This document shows positions 9,712 to 22,063 of a DNA stretch of 64,000 bases, one piece after another; the stretch's first letter is position 1; each line of letters starts with the position of its first letter. The DNA is from Golubevia sp. BC0850. Its lineage: Eukaryota > Basidiomycota > Exobasidiomycetes > Golubeviales > Golubeviaceae. Where the stretch lies: positions 186,001 to 250,000 of the forward strand of contig JAAVVG010000004.1 of NCBI GenBank assembly GCA_012976225.1. Direction: 5' to 3'. The notes beneath the pieces were generated by a model, which worked only from the letters and a program-made list of their open reading frames with translations, did not search any database and had not been told where the DNA came from. The translations under genes and the position numbers were made by a program.

Positions 9712-12291
9712 ATGCTTTCCTCTTCTATCAGAGTGAGCTCATCGAATTGTGCTCGCTCTTCTCTCAAAGCTTCGATTCCAACTCGTTCCCTCCACCTTTT
9801 AGCAACTGCCACTCGTTCTATCCCTTCAACTTCAACTCCAATTTCAACAAAGACTACTGAAATCCCTCGCTCTTCCTTCAATCCAATCAACCTACATGCA
9901 TCAAGTAGTCGAAGTTTTCAACTGTCTGCAGTGTCTAGAGAGGTAGTCAAAGTTCCTCAGATGGCTGAATCCATCTCTGAAGGTACTCTCAAGCAATGGG
10001 TTAAAAAGGTAGGAGATTACGTAAAGGCTGATGAAGAAGTTGCTACTATCGAAACTGATAAGGTGAGTCGAAACCCAAGAGTTGGGAGATACGAGCAATG
10101 AGGAGAGCGAGATGGGAGAGGCAGAAGAAAGAGAGGATCTACCCTTCCTACTCTGCCGTGGGTTCTGCCCGTACAGTCTTAGAGGTGAGGGGCTTCAAAG
10201 AGCCTTCTTTGATCAAAGGGAGAGTCCTCTATACTGCCGGGTAAAGTGGGTTGTCTGGTGGGATTGAGAGTTGAGGCAGAGTTTGAGGGTACAGTCGAGA
10301 TGGAAATGGCCTGGTAATCACAGCTCACGGAGGAGGCTAAGGATCACTAGAAATTTTAGAGAGGCTCCAAAAGGCTTATACAAATGATCAAGAGATCGCT
10401 GTCCTTCTCTCCGGGAGATGGCGAGGAGAGACGGAGGGAAGGCAGAGAGAGTATGCTTCAATCGTAGCTTCTAGCATACGGACTAGGCTTCTTAGATTGA
10501 AGATTTTCACTGCAGAAGCTAAGCTTCTTTTGACTGTGGCATTTAATCAGAACAAACTTCATCTGTCGAGTGATTGGTACTGAGTCAGAGTTGGACTTGG
10601 ACTTGGACTTGAAGAGATGTGGGGAGAAAGAAAACATCGAGGGAACCCACTGTATGCTATGAAACAAATGCAAGATACGGTCGGATCATATTTCTACGTA
10701 AGATCTATGAACATTTGCTGTCGTTCGAAGGCAGAAAGAGAAGAGAGAAGGTTGGTTCTGACTTCCACTTGATTCGATATCCTACTTCAAGTGTCGTCGT
10801 GATCGCTGGGCTTTGCCACTTTCATCTTGACCATCTTAAAGAAACGAGAGTCCACTCGATCCGCGAGGTACTGTTGTTTCTTGTTCTGTAGATTTTCACT
10901 TCACTAAGCCCTAATCCTTACTGACTAACTCCTCCCTCCATCCCACCAGATCGACGTCTCAGTCAACGCTCCTTCAGCCGGAAAGATAGTTGAACTCTAT
11001 GCCGAAGAAGAAGACACTGTCGAAGTAGGAAAGGATCTTTTCAAGATGGAACCAGGTGAAGAACCATCTGGTGGTGAAGAATCCTCTTCAAAGGGAGAAG
11101 AACCATCTTCAAAAGAAGGAGAAGATGGAGGAAACAAAAAAGAATCTCAACCAAAGAAGGATGAAAAGGAAAACAAAGAAGGAAAAGAACAAGGAGGTGG
11201 AGAAACCAAACCTGCACCAAAACCAAAGTCTGATGCTTCTTCTTCTGGAGAATCGAAATCGGAATCTAAACCTGCTCCTGAACCAAAGAAATCAGAACCA
11301 ACGAAATCAGAAGAGAAACCTTCAACCAAAACTCCAGCAACTCCGGGTTCTAGAGATGAAACTAGAGTGAAAATGTCTAGAATGAGATTGAGAATTGCTG
11401 AAAGATTGAAACAATCTCAAAACACTGCTGCTTCTTTAACTACTTTCAATGAGATTGATATGACTAATTTAATGGCCTTTAGATCTAAACATAAGGATTC
11501 TATCTTGAAATCTCAAGGTGTTAAATTGGGTTTCATGTCTGCTTTCGCTAAAGCTTCTGCAACTGCTTTGAAAGAGATTCCAGCTGCTAATGCTAGTATT
11601 GAAGGTGATGGTCTAGGTGATACTATTGTTTACAGAGACTACGTTGATTTATCTGTAGCTGTTTCTACTGAAAAAGGTTTAGTTACTCCAGTGGTTAGAA
11701 ATGTTGAAAGTATGGGTTTAATTCAAATTGAACAGGAGATTGCTGCTTTGGGAAAGAAGGTGAGTGAAATTGAGAAGCTAGTAGCGATTTGCTTTGCCTT
11801 TTGAAGAGGTGTCAAAGAGAATCCTGGAGAATTCGATCAAATCAGATGCCTAACTTCTCGTCTCTTTTCGTCCCCTCTTCTTTACTCTCTACTTCGAATC
11901 TTTTCTCAATCAGGCTCGTGACAACAAGCTCACCCTAGAAGACATGTCCGGAGGTACCTTCACCATTTCAAACGGTGGAGTCTTCGGTTCTCTATTCGGA
12001 ACTCCAATCTTAAATTTGCCAGGATCTGCTATCTTGGGAATGCACGCCATCGTCGATAAACCTTGGGTCGTCAACGGAAAGGTCGAGGTCAGACCAATTA
12101 TGGTTGTCGCTTTGACTTATGATCACAGATTGTTGGATGGTGAGTGCCTTGAACTTGAAAACCTTTTACGATTTGCCTTTGCTGATCCAGCTTCACTTTC
12201 TCTTAACTTTGGTCTCATAGGTCGTGAAGCCGTCACTTTCCTAGTTCGTCTAAAGCAATGTATCGAAGACATGGGCACGATGTTGCTCTAA
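9712..12291 (+). CDS. KGD2: Dihydrolipoamide succinyltransferase, E2 of 2-oxoglutarate dehydrogenase
   Basis: Four exons, 9712..10062, 10950..11759, 11914..12139 and 12221..12291, give 485 residues. The N-terminus is Ser/Arg-rich without acidic residues, as in mitochondrial presequences. A lipoyl domain follows (about 78-155), with [10 protein letters not shown] and ETDKIDV; the lipoyl lysine is residue 117, the last codon of exon 1. A Lys/Glu/Ser/Pro linker (about 160-245) replaces the peripheral-subunit-binding domain, as is usual for KGD2. The catalytic domain (about 255-485) starts [16 protein letters not shown] and has the active-site block DHRLLDG with His458. It transfers succinyl from dihydrolipoamide to CoA in the TCA cycle. 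Intron 1 is 887 nt, far longer than its neighbours. An in-frame ATG-like codon upstream (9613) was rejected because the sequence there is not presequence-like. Confidence 0.95.
10063..10949 (+). other. Unusually long KGD2 intron 1
   Basis: The intron has a GTGAGT donor and CCACCAG acceptor, with CTGACTAAC-like branch sequence shortly before the end. At 887 nt it is several times the typical intron of this window. I found no clear snoRNA boxes, tRNA or coding exon in it. Confidence 0.6.
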
Positions 12292-12655
12292 ATGCGAAAA
12301 GAAGCCTCGGTTTTCTCTTCCCTCCTCAGTTTCCATAGACATTCTCTACTCAAGCAGCTCATCATAGGATTGAATTCTATTCTTCTCTTTTTTGCTGTTT
12401 GGTCCCCCCTCCCTCCCTTCCTTCCTTCTTTGCTTTCCTTTTCCTCTCGTCTTTTATCTGTCTCTCCCTCTCTGAATCTAAAATCTCACGTAACGTAACC
12501 AATAACAAAACAATAATCAGTAAGCTTTCGATTGTAGCTTTGTGTCGCTAGGGACAGAGACGATAGAGTTTCACTCTCGAGGTTCTGATTTGGGAAATTT
12601 CAACAAGAATATTATTTTACAACAAGACACGATCTATTGGGGTTCTCTTCTTCTC
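12292..12655. other. Convergent 3' region between KGD2 and the Zn2Cys6 gene
   Basis: These 364 bp hold both 3' UTRs. They are strongly pyrimidine-rich after the KGD2 stop. No gene is supported. Confidence 0.5.
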
Positions 12656-15600
12656 TCAACTGTTAAGCTCTCTTTCAATTTCCATCTCATCTCTCACTCC
12701 TTGAGCCGGATCCATTCCAGCACTGCCACTCCCACTTCCTCCCGGAGCGTCACTTAACCAATCATTTAACCCTTTTCTTACTTTAGTTTGTTTCATTGGA
12801 TAGATCCAATCTTCTCCTTTCCTCTTCCCATTCTCATTCGTCGATTCACCCTCACCCGTCTCGTTTGACGCTTCCAAGCCAAAAGTAGTAGCTGGAGGAG
12901 ATTTGGTTAAATCGTCTTCGTCGTTCTGTGGAACCAGACCTAGTTCTAACATCTTAGCGTGACTGCGATAAATTCTCTCCAAAGGCATTTGACCAGTATA
13001 AGCAGCTTTCGACTTTGAAGAAGGAGTAGCTGCGTTGGATCTTTGACGGAATCGAACTGGGGAAACAGAGAGAGACGGTTAGACAAGTTGAGGTTGAGGA
13101 GGTGAAAGAAGAGAAGGGGGTTTTAAACTCACTCAACATCCTAGCGGACCATGTTGCCGCTGGTGCCTTGACTCCCCACTCGTTCAAGAGGTTGATCATC
13201 AGGTCCAAGTCCTTGATGGAAGCTTCTTGGAAAGCTTGATCGTCGTTCGGCCATGGGAAAGCCAGTCTACGACAGATAGCTCTTCCAGCACCTTGAAGAC
13301 CTAGACCGAAGCAGCTGTGCATGAGACTGATGTCGTAGCTGGTGGCGACCAGAAGATGAGCCATTCTTACGATGGCTTTGACCGCATTGGCTGTAGAGAG
13401 CGACAGAAACAAGAGGAATAGAGAAGTAGGCGTTAGAACGAAGTCAACCTTGATCCAAGATTGGAGGAAGAGCCCAAGGGGGAGAAAGGGAAGAAAGGAG
13501 GCGAGAGGGGAGAAAAAGAGGAGGGGGAGGGCTTACCTTCTCTGTGAGCACTCAAATTTGTCCCACTGGCGAATGGCTCGTGAAGGTTCAAGATCGCTGC
13601 ATAGGTGCTGTAAAGGCGAAATGAGAAGGAAGAAACGGGAAAAAGTCAGTTAAATGGAAGTATCAAGAAACCAGAACAGCGAGCTAGACTCACATCGAAT
13701 GAGCAGCCCAGAGATCTGAGCTGATGGCTCCATTAACACCTATCAAAGCTTGTAGATGAGGTGGCCATGATGCTAGGAACTCAAAAAGAATCTCGTCGTG
13801 TCTCTGAAATCCATCGAGCTTGTAAGGATCATCAAAGCTTTGAGTTCTGTCTGGATCTTGCAGGTTCAACCAATCGTGTGAGCGACGAGAGATCACCACT
13901 GCTTTGACTAGAAGATTAAAGGGATCGATATGATTTGCCGTATGAAGATCTTCGCTAGCTAGAGTCTGATAGTTGAGAGGTGGATCCAAGCCTAGAAGGA
14001 AGTCTTCGGTGGCAGAAGGAAGATTCGTCTTCGTGAATTCCTCTTTGAGAGTTGTTTCAAACCTCGCTCCTATGCAGACGATGAAATCCAAAATCCAGAT
14101 GTGCCAGAACAGCATCCTTCTCAAATGCTCGTCTACCGCCGTGGAAGGTGGAGATAGCATAGGTCTGTACCCAAGAGTTCGTAGCTCTGACAGAGGTGTG
14201 ACATGTCTTGAACGAAGTTGATTTAGTCCATTAGGAGACACCAAACGACAAAGCGTCGGCGACAGAGCTGAAGCCTCGACGAATCTTGCTGAAGTCCAAA
14301 AGAGATAAAGAATGATGCAGAGAGTCTGAGTAGAGTCAATGGGTGCCTCTACACGGAGGAAGTTCGAATGAATTAGAAAAAAAAGGGGAAAGAAGGAGCG
14401 TCAGCCGATTAACCTTCTTCAAGAAATCCTGGTTCGTCGGCTTTCCACGGGACTCACTTCCACGTAGCAGATCTTCTTCTACCTCCGATCTAGCTCTGCT
14501 GATATGATATTCTCCAAACTGAATACCGACTCTCGTAGGTAACGGACCAGCGAAACGACCGATGCCGGCCAGGACTGGATTTGAGATCGTGTTTGGAGCG
14601 GAGCTCTCTGGAACGAAGAAAGAGGACTCGATATCTTGACAGTAGGGAGAGAATGGAGCAGCAGCTGCTAGTATGGCGTGAAGAGTTGATTTGGTGACGC
14701 TGTTTGGATGAGAAGGTGGAAGGCTGCGGAGATGGTAGGGACAAAGAAGAGAAGGGGATTGAACAGAATCAGCAGCTGCCTTCAGTTGCCACTCACCAGA
14801 TACAGGCGACAACCACAGAAGACTCACCTTAGAGATGCCATCAGATCGGGCTGGTACATCATTGAGCGAAGTGGGTGGCGAGAGCAGAAGATTTCGCAAA
14901 GATGGTGGACGATGTGAGGTGGTGGAAGATTCGGAGAGTAAGAAGGCAGAGAGAGGGTATCGAAGGATTGATTGTAATGCATAGTATCCGCATATACGTC
15001 TTCCATCTCTGCGCTCGTCCAGGTAGGAATCTGTTGCTCCTCCATTCTGTTCTTGTGACGACCTCCCATTCCGTCCTGCTGTCCATTTGCAGAGTTTCCT
15101 CTACGATTACTTGCAGAAAGAGCTTGACTAAAAGACTGCTGAGATGCTGTGTTTGCCAGCTGAACCAGACCGCTTGAAGAGGTAGGGCCGGTCGGTGGAA
15201 GGTCAGGAAGAGAGGGAGGTTGTTGAAAGAATGGCTCTTGACTTTGAAGCTCGCCCTCTTCAGCGTAGCCTTGATCTTGGCTGTTGATGGCGATGATGCC
15301 TTCCAGTTCCGCGATCCTAGCCATCAAGCTCTGTCTTTCTGAAGGTGTGACAGCATCTCCCTTGGCTGGACGTTTACGTTTAGGCTTGTTTGGGTTTGCT
15401 ACAGGAGCTGGAACGAAGGTTCTCTCTCTATCGTAAGTGCAGTCTCCCTCGGGAATCGGAGAAGGATGAGAAGAGGCTTTGGCAGCGTTTCTAGAGCGGA
15501 GGCAGGTAGAGCAGACAGGACGAGCTGCGTCACATTTCATCTGAAGAGACGAGAGGAGAGGAGAGAGGAAGAGGTAGAATGACATCAGTCACCATTCCAT

Positions 15601-16167
15601 TGCTTCAGTGCACCGCTCTGAATAGACCTGGGTTTGCAATTCAGCTTCTTATTGGGATCTTGCCTCGATATACAACCAAGATCTTCTCTAAGGACCACGA
15701 CCTCGGTGGCATTCGGTTCTCTCTCTCTCTCCGTACCTCTCTGATTCGAGCTTTTCCCTTTCCTCTCCCTCTTCTACCATCGACATTTCCTTTTATTTGA
15801 GCTACCGGGAATCTATACTCACCTTCCTTTTCCTACAGGTATGACAACTTGAGCGATGAGCTAGGATGGTACCTCTGACTGGAGGAGGTTGGTCTTCTGG
15901 CTGAGGCTGAGAAGGTAGATCTAGATGATGCTCATGATGCTGAAGATGGTTTTGTTCTAGATTTCCCATTCCGTGTTCTTCAGGATGTTCTTGTTCTCTG
16001 ATGAATTGCTGGTGTTCTGCGTCCTCTTGATCCATTGATTCTAGAGACTGAAATGGGTCTCCCACTCCTCCGTTTGAAGGTCCAGCTTCTGACTGATGAT
16101 GATCTCCAAGTTGTTCTTGATCAGTGTAGTCATCCTGAGGAAGCAATCCCAAGAAGTGACTGCTCAT
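12656..16167 (-). CDS. Zn2Cys6 fungal transcription factor
   Basis: Seven exons, 16167..15823, 15540..14828, 14723..14458, 14348..13694, 13607..13537, 13390..13133 and 13056..12656, give 902 residues with matching phase throughout. The zinc cluster spans the first intron: CHTCRKRK (108-115) continues as MKCDAARPVCSTC (116-128), with a sixth candidate Cys at 149. A Lys/Arg linker and a short helix (RQSLMARIAELEGII) follow, as is usual for dimerising members. The middle, from LPPSHPNSVTKSTLHAI through PIDSTQTLCIILYLFW and HLRRMLFWHIWILD, matches the fungal-specific transcription factor domain. It should bind DNA in the nucleus; the target is unknown. The gap before the sixth Cys is about 20 residues, longer than the usual 6-8. 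An in-frame ATG at 16266 would add 33 residues and come within 28 bp of the neighbouring start. The head-to-head alpha/beta hydrolase gene is a candidate target. Confidence 0.88.
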
Positions 16168-16294
16168 GGTTGAAAGAGGATGTGGAATGCGTTCAAGCTT
16201 CAAGAGTCGTACACCACAGTAGGCCAATTTGGAGAGCACTGAACTCTCTTTCCGCTTTCCGCCCAATCACTCCTCTGCACTCTACGTCCCACTC
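16168..16294. promoter_or_regulatory. Very short divergent region, Zn2Cys6 gene / alpha-beta hydrolase
   Basis: Only 127 bp separate the chosen start codons (28 bp if the upstream ATG of the regulator is used). Transcripts of the two genes probably overlap at their 5' ends or start very close together. No specific operator was recognised. Confidence 0.35.
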
Positions 16295-17601
16295 ATGCAT
16301 TCCTGGTCTCTAAATTATTTATGGCTTAAGCTGGTGAGTCTCACTTCCTCAATCGTGGCGATTCGTCTCCTCTGATTCTGTTGTCAACATTGATCGATGA
16401 TCTTTCAGGTTGCAACTGCGATCCGTACGGTACTGAGCCCTCTCGTCATGATCAGCATCTTGACAAAGGAGAGAATGGTAGATGGCGTGGTAAAGACTAA
16501 GATGACCATTCCATCAAGGGAGAAGGGTCGTACCATCAAGGTGAGCAATCTTGTTTCGTCAGTTCGTCTTACACACCCATGCTGACTACCCTTCATCTCG
16601 CCAGTAGATTCACATCTATCGACCAAAGGACGTTCCGAAGGAAAGTAAACTCCCCGTCCACATCAATTTGCATGGTTCGGCCTTCATCCTTCCGATGCAT
16701 GGAGCTGACCAGCGGTTCTGTTCTTACCTCTCGAAGAGGATGGGCATTGCCGTGATCGATTCGGACTATTCGAAAGCTCCAGAGCGTCCATTTCCTCTAG
16801 GATTGGAAGACGTTGAAGATGTTGTGCTTTGGTGTCATTCAAGATCTCGAGAATTCGATTTAACAAAAGGCGTGAGCTGTGGTGGCCATTCAGCTGGTTA
16901 GTGATCTGGAGAGTCAGAATTCCCTTCAGCTTCTCACCTTGTGAGCCAACACCCCGAGCTATACTGATATATACATTCCTCAATTCGAAATCTATCAGGA
17001 GCCAACCTTGCACTTGCAGCCTCTTACGTCTTGGGTCCGAAGATTATTCGTTCAGTTGCAGTCCTTTACCCACCTACGGATTTCTTGATTCGAGCGACGC
17101 CCAGAGCCGCTCCGAATCCAAATTACGAATCAGGAGTAGCTCTATCTGTCAAGGCTGCAAGATTTTTCAATCACTGCTACCTCGTTGACGGTGCAGATCG
17201 GGAAGATCCAAAGCTGACGCTCACAATCGCTGCTTCAGAAGGAATGGAGCGTTTCTCAAAGCACATTTTCGTTGCTTGTGGAGATGGAGACTTACTTTTT
17301 GTAAGTTCAAAAATCGCAGAGCGGATTAAGATCTGAATTGGAATCGGAAAGCTGCGCTTGTCTTTGACTCTTGTCTTTCTGCTTTTCTCGACCTTCTCTT
17401 GCCTCGCAGAACGACGGAGAACGATTTGTTCGCAACCTACAAGAATCCAAACACCCAGATGCAGTCTTCATGAGGGTCCACGGACAAGGACATGGGTGGG
17501 AGAAAATGGCAAAGAAAAACACTGACGCAGAGAGGCAGAAATGGAAAGCTTATGACGCTATCGTTGATACAATCGAACGAGGTTGGAAAGGTGACCATTA
17601 G
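16295..17601 (+). CDS. Alpha/beta hydrolase (HSL/carboxylesterase-like)
   Basis: Five exons, 16295..16333, 16409..16540, 16608..16896, 16999..17300 and 17410..17601, give 317 residues. The first exon is only 13 codons. RTIKIHIYRP and LPVHINLHGSAF lead into the fold; HGSA replaces the usual HGGG oxyanion motif. The nucleophile elbow is GGHSAG with Ser152, the likely acid is an Asp in CGDGDLLF (249 or 251), and the base is His282 in GQGHGW, so a full triad is present. The set resembles fungal hormone-sensitive-lipase-type esterases and lactone hydrolases; the substrate cannot be read from sequence. The N-terminal helix (NYLWLKLVATAIRTVLSP) is amphipathic. The acceptor of exon 3 must be the TAG at 16605-16607, because the CAG just before it would bring a stop into frame. 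The gene is head-to-head with a Zn2Cys6 regulator. Confidence 0.88.
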
Positions 17602-17809
17602 AGATTAAGTTGTAGCTCATCTTTAGATATCCAAATTACATTTTTACATGAAGAATTGCGTTCTTGGAGCTCGACGAGAGATAGAGTGATCTATCCCTAT
17701 CAGTCTCTTGTCTCTTCTCCCTCCCTCCCTCCCACCCTTGTTCCGTCTTCCTCTTAGATTGGGACCTGCAAGAAAGGAAGGATAAAAGTCATCCCTCTTG
17801 TTCAGAAGG

Positions 17810-20800
17810 ATGGAAAGACCAGCTTCACCAGCAAGACCCTTAAGACATCGGCCAGCTCCTCCAACCCCACCTTCCAATTCCAACTCTTTCAATCCTTCTA
17901 ACAGCAGCAACGCCAGAACCTCAGTCTATCACGATCCAATCATCGATGAACTCTGCTCAATAGAAACCTTTCAGTCCAATTACTCCACCAACGACTTCGT
18001 CTCCTCATTGACAGACAAGTTGGTAGCAAGATGCAAAGCAGATCCAGGTCCTTTCGGTCCCAAACCTTTCATTCGAACCTTTGAATCAACGATAGATCAG
18101 CTTCTGGCTCTTCGGAATCAAGTCAGTCAACAAACCAACACTCTCACCTCGTCAGTTCAAGTCGCAGAGTCTGCCTATTCCTCAAAATTGAAAGAGCTAT
18201 CTAATTCTTTCAATACGGTGGAGACTTCCTTCAGTTCCTTGGAGACTAGGATCTCTGAAGTTGGTAGAACTGCTATTCGAATTGGTGAACAGCTGGAATC
18301 GGTGGATAGACAGAGGAACAGAGCTCAGGAGGCTCACGATCTCGTAGAGCATTACTATGCCTTCGCTAGAGGCGATACTGCAAAATTGGATCAAATGAGG
18401 AGAGATGGCGGAAAGGAAGGCAGATTGAAGACGGCAGTCGTGGCTAGGAGGCTACAGGCAATCAGTAGAGAGGTCGATGTGGAGGGGGCCGATAAGGTGA
18501 GTGGAAGAATGTAGGAAAGATTGAGAGAAGATGAAGGATAGGAGCAGCTGATAGTGCTGCAGAAGGACGAGGGTCAGTCTATGTACCTTGTCTCTCACAT
18601 GGCAGGATGTTGCAGGATTTCTCAATATGCCAAACATACAGATTCAATGAGGCAGAGGAGATAAGAAGCACAGCCCAATCCTCACTCTTCCGACCCCTCA
18701 CCTCTCCCCGCACCTACAGACTCGAGATCTGATAGACGCCTACTGCGAACGATTCGAAAGAGACATGCTGAAGCTTTTCGACAAGTTTTACAGAAGGTCG
18801 GATCCCAGAACGATGGCTCACATTGCTAAAGTTCTAACTTCCTTCAACGGAGGTCAGAGCAGCGTTCAGATCTACGTCAATCAGCACGATTTCTTCATCA
18901 GTAAAGATAGGATAGGAGAGGTAGGAAAGTTAGGAGAAAGTGGAATGTGAGTATAAATGCCTTCCTTATCCCGTTCCATCCAAATTATTGGCTGAAGCTG
19001 AACGTTACTCCTGCCTCCTTACTCTCTCCAGGTGGACCCACCTCTGTGATCCTGAAGTACCCCCGCCGAAAGCTCTGCCTTCCCTCACCTCTCTCTTCTC
19101 GGAGATCCGATCGACAGTAGAAGTAGAAGCTCAGATCATCTCTGCAGTTTTCCCTTCTCCCCTCATCGTCATGCAAACCTTTCTTCAGAGAGTGTTTGCT
19201 CAGAGCGTCCAGGGCTACGTCGAAGTTCTAATGGAGAAAGCTGCAGAGGTTGGAGCCGAAGCTCAAACGCAACTTCAAGCTCAAATTCAAGCCGCTTCTG
19301 GAACCTCGGCTACCGCTCCTACCACGATGTCGGACGGCTTCCACAGCTTGGCTTTCTTGAGAGCTCTGCGGATGGCAAGGAGCAGCGCCCTCTCTCTCGT
19401 CAATGACCTCAAGCTCTACGACTACAGAGGAATGCTCGGAGCTTCTTCTACTGCTCCAGGAGGATCTTTGGTGACCGAATCGCACCCGCTTCTGCTAGGA
19501 AACGGACTCTCGCTTCCATCTTCTGGCGTCACAGGCGACTCGCTCGCTGTTCCCGGTGCAGCCTCCAGTCCCCTCTCCTCGAATGGAGCTGGAAGCTCGC
19601 ACTTAGGAGGCGGAACTACTCTCAGCGTCATGTTAGATCAAGCGGTGGAAGAGCTATTCGTTCCGTACATGGAAGGGACGCGCTACTTGGAGAAGGAGAG
19701 TAAGAGCCTGAAGGAGCTCTATGGTGGTTGTCTCGCCAAGTTCTCAGCCTGGCACAGGAGCTCACAGAAGGTGAAGACGACAACTCTCTTCGATCGAATT
19801 CGTACCCAGGTCTCTTCCTCTTCCACTGGTACAGGTGTCAGCAGCACTGGACTCTCATCTGGCACCGGCGCTTCTGGAGGCCAGGATTCGAATGGACATG
19901 CTCCAACGTCAGTACCTTCAACCAAGAGCACCTTCATGAAACTCTCTGGTCTCGTCGACAGGGCTCGAGGTGCTACCACGGCCAGCGCTATTCCAGCTTC
20001 TACGGCTGGAGCTATCGACGCAAGCGACGCAGAGGTCAGGAGAAGTCTGGATGCCGGGAACGATGCTCAACAGTCAGATGATGCTGAAGGTGACCTCAAC
20101 TTGGAATTGGCTGAGAAGATGTTGAGATGGCACGCTGAAGCGATCGGAAGATGCGTTGATCTGAGTCAAGCCAGCGATGTGTAAGTCGTCTAGCTGTCGC
20201 TTTACTTCCCCCTGAATTGCACCTTCCTGCGGTCTAATAGCTTCTATTTATCCCTTTTCGCTCACTCGCTTGTCACAGTCCCAAGAACACGTTCTCACTC
20301 CTCAAGGTACTCGCAGATGCCTTTCACAATTCTTACGTCGAGACAGCTCTGGATTCGGCTCTCACTTTAGCTGCTGCGCAAGACGTTCGATCCGCCTTGC
20401 TACCCGACGTTGGTCCTCTTCTGGCCGTAGTTCATCAAGTAGAGCTGATTGAGAATCTCTGGCAGCACTATGTGAACACAGCTCTTCTACCTTTGGCTAG
20501 TTCGAGTGTCACTGTTAGAAGAGAGGTGGTCATCTTCAACAACCACAACCTGCTCAGAGTCGAAGGAAAGTGTGATCAAGTGATTCAGAGAGTGACCGAT
20601 AGTGAGTCTTCAGTCGAGAAGAATCGATTGAAGTCGAGGCGACCTTTTGACTCATCTCTCTTCCCTCGTCACCTTCTTCAGATGTTGTTTCCTACCTTTC
20701 AGCTCGCCTGGCCACTCAGAAGAAGAATGACTTTACTCCGAAGAATGACGAACTCGCATTCTCCAGAATGAACACAGAGCCTTGCCTCTCGTGTACGGAA

Positions 20801-21769
20801 GCCCTCGAGCGCCTGCAAGTCGCTGCTCGGTCCAAGCTCAGCGGAAAGAATGCTGAAGCCTTCTTGACTGAAGTGGGAATCTCGTTTCATGGTATGCTCC
20901 TAGACCATCTCAAGAAATACAACGTCAGCGCGACAGGAGGATTGATGTTGACAAAGTGAGTAGCTCTTCAGATTCACTCACCCAAATTCGAGAGAAGTCC
21001 TTTCTTATCAATCTGTCTCTCCTCTTTCCACCTTCCCTCAGGGATCTTGCAATGTATCAAGATGCTGTTAGTTCTTTCAACATCCCTGCTGTATCAGACC
21101 GTTATGAGATGCTCCGACAGCTTGGGAATTTATTGTGAGTCAAGAGGATGGCGTCGAGAGCCCTCCTGCGTTCAAACTTTCTGACAACTGCCTCATTCTT
21201 TCTCTTCATCTAGCATTGTTCAACCTGGAGTTCTCAAGTCGTACATGCAAGAAGCTCATCTCGTGCGTACTCTGCCCTGAGCCTACATCCATGCTTCGAT
21301 CTCAAGTCATTGGAATGAGTCATCTCATCAACCTACGGGTTTCAGGAATTTTTCATCATTCCTGGAGAGATCAAGTTTCTGATGCTGACGATCTTTTCAT
21401 TTCCTCTACTTTCTCTTCTCATTCAGGCTAAGATCGAAGAGCGCTTGCTCAGGCCTTATCTCCTTCGTCGCGCCGATTATGCAAAAGATGTGAGAGAGTG
21501 AGTACACCGTTTGATCTTCAAACTCAATCCTCAGAACGATGCTGACGCAGTTGGTCTCTCTCTTCCGTTTTTCCTCTTCTCCCTTCCTCTTCAGTCTCGA
21601 AGATGGTCCTCATCGAGACCTTGGACCTGCAGATTCAGGTATGCCACTAGGAGAAGGTCCCAACGAGTCATTCAAATCAGAAAGACTTGTCAAAGTAATG
21701 AAGGACCTGGAGAATTGGAGTCATCTCAAGGAATCGGCCACCATGGACGAGGTGAAGGAGGAGGCTTGA
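17810..21769 (+). CDS. SEC10: Exocyst complex subunit Sec10
   Basis: Nine exons, 17810..18496, 18720..18946, 19032..20180, 20279..20601, 20682..20955, 21042..21134, 21214..21262, 21427..21497 and 21595..21769, give 1015 residues. Blocks typical of Sec10 are FVSSLTDKLVARCKADPGPF, PKPFIRTFESTIDQLLALR, EVGRTAIRIGEQLESVD, SVQIYVNQHDFFI and AVFPSPLIVMQTFLQRVFAQ. The exocyst tethers secretory vesicles to the plasma membrane, and Sec10 bridges Sec15 with the rest of the complex. A coiled-coil N-terminal part is followed by long helical bundles; Ser/Gly/Ala-rich loops (about residues 445-480 and 570-640) are extra. Exon 2 was ended at a GTGAGTA donor (18947) because it keeps the frame into WTHLCDPEVPPP. 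The C-terminal exons (DLAMYQDAV, PGVLKSYMQEAHL, LRPYLLRRADY) are well conserved in type. Identity is strong. Confidence 0.92.
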
Positions 21770-22063
21770 TAGCAATTGTCCAAATGCAGATGGGAGGTTC
21801 GACTCGTCTTCGTCTATCTTTGTCTCAATCAGCATTCTGTAAACTACTTTCATATTTCATGTCCAAATACTCAATTCAAGTTCGATAGCAAAACTACAAA
21901 TTTCTTTCGGATCTCTTGTGTGTTTTGGTTGTAGTTCAGGCGTTCAGGTCCCAACCCCCTGCAACTTTCAATCCCCGTTCCTCTGTTTTCTATAAAGGAG
22001 ATCTCTCTTTTTCTCTTCCTTTCATTTTGTCTTCCTCTCTCAAATTGATCGTAGAAGGAAAGG

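Noticed and set aside
18497-18719. An extra SEC10 exon inside this intron (GATTTCTC... after TTGCAG)
   Set aside because: The frame is open but the residues do not fit Sec10, whereas direct joining at 18720 gives TRDLIDAYCERFERD in phase.
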